From NCBI GenBank assembly GCA_018500065.2, contig JAHBAO020000315.1, positions 1-10,827 on the forward strand: a stretch of 10,827 bases of DNA. The letters run 5' to 3'. Below are positions 5,729 to 10,827 of the stretch, piece by piece. The DNA is from Octadecabacter sp. (lineage in GTDB: Bacteria; Pseudomonadota; Alphaproteobacteria; Rhodobacterales; Rhodobacteraceae). The position numbers and the translations under genes were made by a program. The notes beneath the pieces were generated by a model, which ran no database searches, was not told where the DNA came from, and saw nothing but the letters and a program-made list of their open reading frames with translations. Position 1 is the stretch's first letter; the number at the start of each line of letters is the position of its first letter.

Positions 5729-5744
5729 TTCAGCGAACGCTGAA
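5729..5744. promoter_or_regulatory. Perfect dyad TTCAGCG-AA-CGCTGAA, candidate operator
   Basis: Two perfect 7-base arms flank two bases, giving a 16-bp palindromic site. It ends 11 bases before the AGAGGA ribosome site and 24 bases before the mutase ATG. Its position fits a repressor site around the transcription start, or a small leader hairpin. Confidence 0.5.
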
Positions 5745-5768
5745 GCGACACACAGAGAGGACGAACCG

Positions 5769-7895
5769 ATGGGATCGAAGAAAGAATGGGCCGAACGCGC
5801 ACAGGCTGAACTGCGTGGCAAGCCGCTTGATGATCTGACGTGGAAGACAATCGAAGGTATCGACGTCCAACCGATCTATGGCGCGGATGATATTGCCGGT
5901 CTTGATCACCTTGGCACGTTGCCTGGTGAAGCGCCGTTCACACGCGGCGTGAAGGCGACGATGTACGCAGGCCGCCCCTGGACGATCCGCCAATATGCGG
6001 GTTTTTCAACCGCGGAAGAAAGCAACGCGTTCTACCGCAAAGCACTGGCCGCAGGGCAGCAAGGTGTGTCTGTTGCCTTCGATCTAGCCACGCACCGTGG
6101 CTACGACAGCGACCATCCCCGCGTCGTTGGTGATGTCGGTAAAGCCGGTGTTGCGATTGATTCCGTTGAGGACATGAAGGTGCTGTTCGACGGTATCCCA
6201 CTGGATAAAGTCAGCGTTTCCATGACGATGAACGGCGCAGTTATTCCGATCTTGGCGAGTTTTATCGTTGCAGGGGAAGAGCAGGGACATGATCGTAGCG
6301 TGTTGTCTGGCACGATCCAGAATGACATTCTTAAAGAATTCATGGTGCGCAATACCTACGTCTACCCGCCGGAACCGTCGATGCAGTTGGTCGCGGATAT
6401 TATTGAATATACCGCCAACGAGATGCCGAAATTTAACTCAATTTCGATCTCTGGCTACCACATGCAAGAGGCGGGGGCGAACCTTGTGCAGGAACTGGCG
6501 TTTACGCTGGCGGACGGGCGCGAATACGGGCGCACTGCGATTGCGCGCGGCATGGACGTCGACAAATTCGCCCCACGCCTGTCGTTCTTCTTTGCCATTG
6601 GCATGAACTTCTTCATGGAGGCCGCCAAACTGCGGGCTGCACGTCTGTTGTGGTCAAAAATCATGGCGGAGTTCGAACCCAAGTCCGAAAAATCATCCAT
6701 GCTGCGCACGCACTGCCAGACCTCCGGCGTGTCGTTGCAAGAACAAGACCCCTATAACAACGTGGTTCGCACAGCGTACGAAGCGATGGCGGCGGTGTTG
6801 GGCGGAACCCAGTCTTTGCACACCAACGCACTGGACGAAGCGATTGCATTGCCGACAGAGTTCGCAGCCCGTATCGCGCGTAATACACAGTTGATTTTGC
6901 AGGAAGAAACCGGTGTGACCAATGTGGTCGACCCGCTTGCAGGGTCTTACTATGTTGAAAAGCTTACGGCCGACCTCGCGGATGAAGCGTGGAAAATTAT
7001 CGAAGAAGTCGAAGAAATGGGCGGCATGACAAAGGCCGTGGCGTCGGGGATGCCCAAGCTGCGGATTGAGGAATCTGCGGCGAAACGCCAAGCGATGATC
7101 GACCGTGGCGATGAGGTGATCGTCGGCGTGAACAAATACCGCCTCGATAAAGAAGACCCGATCGACATCATGGATATCGACAATGATGCGGTTCGTGAGG
7201 GGCAGGTTGCGGGGCTGAAAAAGCTGCGCGCTGCGCGCGACCAGGCGGCTTGTGACGCGGCCTTGGCCGAGGTGGAGCGCCGTGCTCGCGAGGGCGGGAA
7301 TGTCCTTGAGGCGGCGATTGAAGCAGCGCGCCATCGTGCAACTGTTGGGGAAATCAGCATGGCTATGGAAAACGTATTCGGCCGTCACCGCGCGGAAGTG
7401 AAGACATTGGCAGGCGTTTATGGCGCGGCCTATGAAGGCGACGAAGGCTTTGCCGCGATCCAGAAAGACGTTGAAGATTTCGCAGAAGCCGAAGGCCGCC
7501 GCCCGCGCATGTTGGTCGTTAAGATGGGCCAAGACGGGCATGATCGTGGCGCGAAAGTGATTGCGACTGCATTTGCCGACATTGGGTTTGACGTGGACGT
7601 TGGCCCGCTGTTCCAGACGCCGGAAGAAGCGGCGCAAGATGCGGTGGACAACGATGTGCACGTGATCGGAATTTCATCACAAGCGGCAGGGCATAAAACC
7701 CTCGCACCAAAGTTGATCGAAGCACTGAAGGCCGCAGACGCCGAGGACATTTTGGTCATCTGTGGCGGCGTGATCCCGCAGCAAGACTATGATTTTCTTA
7801 AGAAATCTGGCGTGAAGGCGATCTTTGGGCCGGGCACCAACATTCCTGAAGCTGCGCGTGATATTCTGAAGCTGATCCGCGCGACGCGGGGATGA
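5769..7895 (+). CDS. mcm: Methylmalonyl-CoA mutase, single-chain, B12-dependent
   Basis: This 708-residue enzyme converts (R)-methylmalonyl-CoA to succinyl-CoA with adenosylcobalamin, the last step of propionyl-CoA assimilation. The N-terminal TIM-barrel half shows TMYAGRPWTIRQYAGFSTAE; R69, R74, Y76, R194 and H231 correspond to R82, R87, Y89, R207 and H244 of the Propionibacterium large chain at a constant offset of 13. DPLAGSYYVE lies further along. The C-terminal cobalamin domain (about 570-708) has D589-G-H591-D-R-G594, with H591 the lower cobalt ligand, then GISSQAAGHKTL and ICGGVIPQQDYDFL. Both halves are in one chain, as in E. coli ScpA. AGAGGA lies seven bases before the ATG. Its stop overlaps the start of the next small gene. 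It is the first gene of a tight cluster. Confidence 0.98.
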   Translation: MGSKKEWAERAQAELRGKPLDDLTWKTIEGIDVQPIYGADDIAGLDHLGTLPGEAPFTRGVKATMYAGRPWTIRQYAGFSTAEESNAFYRKALAAGQQGVSVAFDLATHRGYDSDHPRVVGDVGKAGVAIDSVEDMKVLFDGIPLDKVSVSMTMNGAVIPILASFIVAGEEQGHDRSVLSGTIQNDILKEFMVRNTYVYPPEPSMQLVADIIEYTANEMPKFNSISISGYHMQEAGANLVQELAFTLADGREYGRTAIARGMDVDKFAPRLSFFFAIGMNFFMEAAKLRAARLLWSKIMAEFEPKSEKSSMLRTHCQTSGVSLQEQDPYNNVVRTAYEAMAAVLGGTQSLHTNALDEAIALPTEFAARIARNTQLILQEETGVTNVVDPLAGSYYVEKLTADLADEAWKIIEEVEEMGGMTKAVASGMPKLRIEESAAKRQAMIDRGDEVIVGVNKYRLDKEDPIDIMDIDNDAVREGQVAGLKKLRAARDQAACDAALAEVERRAREGGNVLEAAIEAARHRATVGEISMAMENVFGRHRAEVKTLAGVYGAAYEGDEGFAAIQKDVEDFAEAEGRRPRMLVVKMGQDGHDRGAKVIATAFADIGFDVDVGPLFQTPEEAAQDAVDNDVHVIGISSQAAGHKTLAPKLIEALKAADAEDILVICGGVIPQQDYDFLKKSGVKAIFGPGTNIPEAARDILKLIRATRG

Positions 7896-7963
7896 AACGG
7901 GCCGCCATCGCGATCGGGATGGTGTTAGGTGCGCTTTGGGCTGTCTGGATTTATATAAACTAG
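7892..7963 (+). CDS. Single-helix membrane peptide, 23 residues
   Basis: A very short frame whose ATG overlaps the mutase stop codon (ATGA). The product begins MKRAAIAIGMVLGALW, then AVWIYIN: two basic residues followed by an unbroken hydrophobic stretch of about 18 residues, enough for one membrane helix with the basic end in the cytoplasm. There is no cleavage site or lipobox. Its stop codon TAG is part of the TAGGAG ribosome site of the next gene, so it exactly fills the space between mutase and VOC gene. Translation is probably coupled to the mutase. It may be a real small membrane protein or only a coupling leader for the next gene; the tryptophan/tyrosine near the end of the helix is typical of real membrane segments. 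I know no family for it. Confidence 0.6.
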   Translation: MKRAAIAIGMVLGALWAVWIYIN

Positions 7964-7966
7964 GAG
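7961..7966 (+). promoter_or_regulatory. Ribosome site overlapping the small peptide's stop codon
   Basis: TAGGAG combines the TAG stop of the 23-residue peptide with a Shine-Dalgarno sequence, six bases before the ATG at 7973. A TTG at 7970 is in frame but less likely. This fits stop-start coupling. Confidence 0.65.
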
Positions 7967-7972
7967 CGATTG

Positions 7973-8569
7973 ATGCGGTTAGACCATCTGGCGATTGCGG
8001 CTGAAACGCTGGAAGAAGGGGTCGCTTGGGCGCAAGAGCGTTTGGGTGTGACGTTCTTGGCAGGCGGAAAGCACGCGCGTTTCGCGACGCATAACCAGCT
8101 TTTGGGCTTGGCCGATGGGCTTTACCTTGAGGTGATTACCACTGATCCTGCGGCAAACTGCGACGGCCCGCGTTGGTTTGCGCTTGATCACTTCAAAGGC
8201 CCGCCGCGTTTGGCCAATTGGATTTGCGAGGCGGATGATTTTGACGCGTTCATGGTGCATGGGATGCGCAAAGTCGCGATGGAACGTGGTGATTTACGTT
8301 GGGATATGGGCGTTCCGCCGGACGGAAGTTTACCGATGGCCGGTGGTTTTCCGACCGTTTTACAATGGCATACCGATAACCCGCCGGGGCGAAGTTTGGC
8401 GCAATCGGGCTGTGCGTTGCACCGTTTGAACGTATGTCACCCGCAAGCGGATAAGATAGAAGTTCAGTTGGCAGGACAGCTCAGGGATGCACGCGTTCAT
8501 TTTGAAGTCTCGGACACTGTCGGGCTAAGCGCTGTGTTTGAAACGCCCAATGGCCCGGTGACGTTGTGA
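7973..8569 (+). CDS. VOC-superfamily glyoxalase-like protein
   Basis: A 198-residue protein beginning MRLDHLAIAAETLEEGVAWA, with ERLGVTFLAGGKHARFATHN and LGLADGLYLEVITTDP. These are the marks of the glyoxalase-like VOC group (Glyoxalase_3 type): H5 in the first strand and E53 in YLEV are probable metal ligands. The second half is less conserved, with GGFPTVLQWHTDNPPGRSLA and a C-terminal FETPNGPVTL. Substrate unknown. It sits 9 bases after the small membrane peptide and overlaps the GNAT gene by four bases. Because methylmalonyl-CoA epimerase is also a VOC protein, its position after the mutase is tempting, but it is longer than the roughly 140-residue epimerases and lacks their usual N-terminal pattern, so I do not call it an epimerase. 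Confidence 0.85.
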   Translation: MRLDHLAIAAETLEEGVAWAQERLGVTFLAGGKHARFATHNQLLGLADGLYLEVITTDPAANCDGPRWFALDHFKGPPRLANWICEADDFDAFMVHGMRKVAMERGDLRWDMGVPPDGSLPMAGGFPTVLQWHTDNPPGRSLAQSGCALHRLNVCHPQADKIEVQLAGQLRDARVHFEVSDTVGLSAVFETPNGPVTL

Positions 8570-9042
8570 ACGTTCGCGCGGCTACTTCAAAAGATGCCCA
8601 AGCCATTTGTAAGATCTGGGCACCGCAAATTTTGGACACTGTCGTTACCTTTAATTCCAAACCCTACACAGCAGAGCAAGTTGCGCAGATGATTGCGGAG
8701 CGCCCGTGTTTTTTGGTGATCGAAGCGCACGATACGCTTCTTGGCTTTGCAAGTTACACCCAGTTTCGGGGGGGCGTTGGATATGCACACACGATGGAAC
8801 ACACCATCATCCTCGCGCCAGAGGCTGCGGGGCAGGGCGCGGGTCGGGCGTTGATGAAGGCTTTGATGGATCATGCCCGCGCCGCGGATACCCATATGCT
8901 TGTGGCGGGCGTCTGCGCTGAGAACGCGGCGGGCGTCGCGTTTCACCGTGCGTTGGGGTTTGAACAGGTTGCTGTACTACCAGAAGTCGGGCGCAAGTTT
9001 GGTCGGTGGATGGATCTCGTTTTGATGCAAAAACGGCTCTAA
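8566..9042 (+). CDS. GNAT N-acetyltransferase, phosphinothricin/amino-acid acetyltransferase-like
   Basis: A 158-residue acetyl-CoA-dependent N-acetyltransferase. The start is a GTG overlapping the VOC stop (GTGA), with no clear ribosome site, so translation is probably coupled. N-terminus MNVRAATSKDAQAICKIWAP with TVVTFNSKPYTAEQV fits the Pat/MnaT (YncA) group. Motif A is IILAPEAAGQGAGRALMKAL (81-100), with the pyrophosphate-binding Q/GxGxG/A-type turn at 90-94. Motif B follows (GVCAENAAGVAFHRALGFEQ) and the end is VGRKFGRWMDLVLMQKRL, typical of this group. Family members acetylate the amino group of phosphinothricin, methionine sulfone or sulfoximine, or other amino acids; the substrate here cannot be read from sequence. 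No link to propionyl-CoA metabolism is known. Confidence 0.88.
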   Translation: MNVRAATSKDAQAICKIWAPQILDTVVTFNSKPYTAEQVAQMIAERPCFLVIEAHDTLLGFASYTQFRGGVGYAHTMEHTIILAPEAAGQGAGRALMKALMDHARAADTHMLVAGVCAENAAGVAFHRALGFEQVAVLPEVGRKFGRWMDLVLMQKRL

Positions 9043-9061
9043 CATTTGCCACTGGATTGGT

Positions 9062-9074
9062 TAAAGTTACCCCA
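9062..9074 (+). promoter_or_regulatory. Possible internal promoter giving a leaderless mRNA
   Basis: TAAAGT (9062-9067) lies six bases before the ATG at 9074, and CTAACA (9039-9044) lies 17 bp further up; each matches four of six consensus bases. No ribosome site is visible before this ATG, which fits a leaderless start, but the promoter match is only fair. Confidence 0.3.
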
Positions 9075-9760
9075 TGTCAATCTGGACCCGTATCACTGAC
9101 GCGTTGTCGTCCCTTACCGCTGGCGAAGGCCTGTCGGAGATTTTTGCAAACCTACGCACACCACCAGAGCGGTCTGTTGCCTTTGCGATTGCTGTCATTG
9201 CCCTTGGCGCGAAGATGGCGAAGGCCGATGGGCAGGTCACCCGTGATGAGGTCACGGCGTTTCGCGAGGTGTTTACGATCCCGCCGGGCGAAGAAAAGAA
9301 CGCGGGTAAGTTGTTCAATCTTGCACGCACGGATGTCGCCGGGTTTGAAGATTATGCCTATAAAATCAAAGCAATGTATGGTGATGATATTGCCGCGCCA
9401 CTGTGTGATTTGATGGAAGGGTTGTTCCATATCGCCCTTGCCGACGGTTATTATCACCCCAATGAAGACGCGTTTCTTGCGCGGGTGGCTGAGATTTTCG
9501 GGCTGGATAATGCGCGTTTCAAAACTCTGCGTGCACAATTTGTACCAGACGCAGAGCGTGACCCCTATGATGTTTTGGGCGTCACGGCGGAAACATCTAT
9601 GGCGGAAGTACGCAAAGCGTGGCGCAAGCTGGTGCGCGAAACCCATCCAGACCAGATGATTGCGCGCGGGGTCCCAAAAGAAGCTGTGAAGCTTGCTGAA
9701 AAGAAGATGGTCGCGATCAATCGGGCGTGGGATGAAATTAACGAACGCGGTGCTGCGTGA
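9074..9760 (+). CDS. TerB-domain / J-domain co-chaperone (DjlA-like)
   Basis: A 228-residue protein. Residues about 35-150 form a TerB-like helical domain with two acidic repeats, KADGQVTRDEV (50-60) and LADGYYHPNED (122-132). Residues 163-226 form a C-terminal J domain: DPYDVLGVTAETSMAEVRKA, then the HPD triad at 191-193 and a helix ending INRAWDEINE. This is the architecture of DjlA, but the N-terminal transmembrane segment of E. coli DjlA is absent, so it is probably soluble. The HPD triad should stimulate DnaK ATPase; the client is unknown. The ATG is 31 bases after the GNAT stop with no visible ribosome site. Its stop overlaps the GTG of the next gene (GTGA). Confidence 0.9.
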   Translation: MSIWTRITDALSSLTAGEGLSEIFANLRTPPERSVAFAIAVIALGAKMAKADGQVTRDEVTAFREVFTIPPGEEKNAGKLFNLARTDVAGFEDYAYKIKAMYGDDIAAPLCDLMEGLFHIALADGYYHPNEDAFLARVAEIFGLDNARFKTLRAQFVPDAERDPYDVLGVTAETSMAEVRKAWRKLVRETHPDQMIARGVPKEAVKLAEKKMVAINRAWDEINERGAA

Positions 9761-10758
9761 AGATCGCCACCTACAACGTTGAGTGGTTTTCAAACCTGTT
9801 TGATGACGCGGGCAACCTGTTTGACGATGACCGATGGTCGGGACGTTGGGATGTCACGCGTGCCCAGCAAACGGCGGCCCTTGGCGCTGTGTTTCAGGCG
9901 TTGGACGCTGATGGCGTGATGGTTATTGAAGCCCCAGACAGCCATGCGCGTCGTGACGGTATGGCGGCGTTGGAAGGGTTTGCTGCGCGATACGGCATCA
10001 GAGCACGCAAGGCGATCATTGGCTATGTCAATGAAACGCAACAGGAAATCATCTTTCTGTACGATCCAGATGTTTTGACTGTTCACCATGATCCGCGGAC
10101 CGATGGTGCACCGCGTTTCGACGAAGCGATCAAGATGGACCTTGATGTGGACGCGCAACTCGACGCAGTCAAATGGTCAAAACCGCCATTGGAAATTGAA
10201 GTCACGCATACCTCCGGGGCTGTTTTTCGGATGATCGGGGTGCATGCGAAATCCAAAGCGCCGCATGGTGCGCGCAATGATGCACAAGCCATGCGCATTT
10301 CAATCGCCAACCGCCGCAAGCAGTTGGCGCAATGCATCTGGCTGCGGCGGCGTGTTGCAGCGCATTTGGCAGCGGGCGACAATTTGATTGTTCTGGGGGA
10401 TTTCAACGATGGTCCCGGCTTGGACGAATACGAAAAACTGTTCGGAAGGTCCGGCGTGGAAATCGTGCTTGGCGAGGGGGATGGTGAACAGCTTTTTGAC
10501 CCACACGCGCAGTTTGCCTTGTCGCAGCGGAACGGGGCAATGCCGGTGACGGCACGGTTTACGGTTGGGAAAGACCGCCATTTTATGTCGGCACTTCTGG
10601 ACTACATCATGGTGTCGCAAAGCGTGCGGGCGATGGACCCGACATGGAGCATTCTGCACCCGTTCGATGACCCAGAGTGTTTTGCGAACAAAGACCTGTG
10701 TGCGGCGCTGTTAGCGGCCTCTGATCATTTTCCGGTGGTTTTAGATATCCCGATTTGA
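9757..10758 (+). CDS. Endonuclease/exonuclease/phosphatase-family protein
   Basis: A 333-residue metal-dependent phosphoesterase fold. Motifs occur in family order: KIATYNVEWFSN at the N-terminus (N7), VIEAPD with the metal-binding E58, GVHAKSK with H163, VLGDFNDGPG with D215 and N217, LDYIMVS with D282, and a final SDHFPVVLD with D323 and H324. The catalytic set appears complete. Family members cut DNA or RNA or hydrolyse phosphoester bonds in sphingolipids and inositol phosphates; the substrate cannot be assigned. There is no signal peptide, so it is cytosolic. The GTG start overlaps the preceding stop by four bases (GTGA) with a weak ribosome site, indicating coupling to the J-domain gene. 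It is the last gene of the cluster; no terminator hairpin is visible after it. Confidence 0.9.
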   Translation: MKIATYNVEWFSNLFDDAGNLFDDDRWSGRWDVTRAQQTAALGAVFQALDADGVMVIEAPDSHARRDGMAALEGFAARYGIRARKAIIGYVNETQQEIIFLYDPDVLTVHHDPRTDGAPRFDEAIKMDLDVDAQLDAVKWSKPPLEIEVTHTSGAVFRMIGVHAKSKAPHGARNDAQAMRISIANRRKQLAQCIWLRRRVAAHLAAGDNLIVLGDFNDGPGLDEYEKLFGRSGVEIVLGEGDGEQLFDPHAQFALSQRNGAMPVTARFTVGKDRHFMSALLDYIMVSQSVRAMDPTWSILHPFDDPECFANKDLCAALLAASDHFPVVLDIPI

Positions 10759-10787
10759 TTGAGAAATTGCGCTGGCGGCCCTATATT
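10759..10787 (+). promoter_or_regulatory. Strong sigma-70-type promoter, leaderless arrangement
   Basis: TTGAGA (10759-10764) and TATATT (10782-10787) are 17 bp apart, each matching five of six consensus bases. The -10 ends six bases before the ATG at 10794, so transcription would start at or next to the start codon. No ribosome site fits between them. Confidence 0.7.
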
Positions 10788-10793
10788 GCGCAC

Positions 10794-10827
10794 ATGAAAC
10801 ATCTCATCCTCGCCGCCCTTATCGCCC
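10794..10827 (+). CDS. Start of a secreted or membrane protein, truncated by window edge
   Basis: Only eleven codons are visible: MKHLILAALIA. A basic residue followed by a hydrophobic run looks like the start of a signal peptide or membrane anchor. The upstream promoter ends six bases before the ATG, supporting it as a real start. Nothing can be said about function. Confidence 0.6.
   Translation, partial: MKHLILAALIA

Noticed and set aside
6693..7661. Long open frame (322 codons) antisense to the mutase gene
   Set aside because: The opposite strand encodes a complete, motif-perfect mutase. The antisense product is His/Arg/Cys-rich without domain features.
9048..9054. GCCACTG, a core string of cobalamin riboswitches, near a B12 enzyme operon
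   Set aside because: It sits in a 31-base gap after coding sequence, with none of the other helices or boxes, and not upstream of the mutase. Chance match.
9143..9150. TTTGCAAA, matching the PccR-type site I recall from Rhodobacter
   Set aside because: It lies inside the coding region of the TerB/J-domain gene, away from any promoter; single copy, so chance is likely.
9152..9793. 213-codon antisense frame over the TerB/J-domain gene
   Set aside because: The sense strand has clear TerB and J-domain motifs; the antisense frame has none.
1..10827. CRISPR arrays, insertion sequences, phage genes, toxin-antitoxin pairs, tRNA or rRNA genes
   Set aside because: No spaced repeats, transposase or integrase motifs, terminal inverted repeats or RNA-gene signatures were seen in reading the window.

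Overview
The window is chromosomal DNA from an alphaproteobacterium, most likely a marine Rhodobacterales (Roseobacter-group) species. The evidence is the form of the propionyl-CoA carboxylase subunits (a roughly 680-residue alpha chain with the C-terminal biotin domain, and a beta chain ending in DNIPL), the small lineage-type genes between pccB and pccA, a DUF4174 protein convergent with pccA, and a full-length one-chain methylmalonyl-CoA mutase just after it. The genus cannot be resolved from this sequence alone. No transposon, phage, CRISPR, rRNA or tRNA signal was seen; this is ordinary core metabolic DNA.

Layout: (1) 2-1213, 3' part of pccB. (2) 1214-3084, an insert of about 1.9 kb between pccB and pccA with four small genes: a secreted DUF6497-like protein, a 51-residue lipoprotein, a basic 123-residue unknown, and a 67-residue glycine-rich lipoprotein. 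It also holds several stem-loops and one clear intrinsic terminator placed directly before pccA. (3) 3085-5127, pccA. (4) 5146-5613 on the minus strand, a secreted DUF4174 protein convergent with pccA. (5) 5614-5768, a divergent promoter region with a perfect 16-bp dyad. (6) 5769-10758, a tightly packed plus-strand cluster: methylmalonyl-CoA mutase, a 23-residue one-helix membrane peptide, a VOC/glyoxalase-like protein, a GNAT acetyltransferase, a TerB plus J-domain protein, and an endonuclease/exonuclease/phosphatase-family protein. Most neighbours overlap by four bases or nearly abut. (7) 10759 to the end, a strong-looking promoter whose -10 lies six bases before an ATG that begins a signal-peptide-like N-terminus, consistent with a leaderless mRNA.

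Together PccA/PccB make (S)-methylmalonyl-CoA from propionyl-CoA. The mutase converts the (R) epimer to succinyl-CoA, so the locus covers two of the three steps of the methylmalonyl-CoA route, used for propionate, odd-chain fatty acids, branched amino acids and the end of the ethylmalonyl-CoA pathway. The epimerase is not in this window; the VOC protein behind the mutase does not look like it. I did not find a convincing new multi-gene system. The best leads are the terminator in front of pccA, the 23-residue membrane peptide, the paired small lipoproteins, and the leaderless-type promoters.
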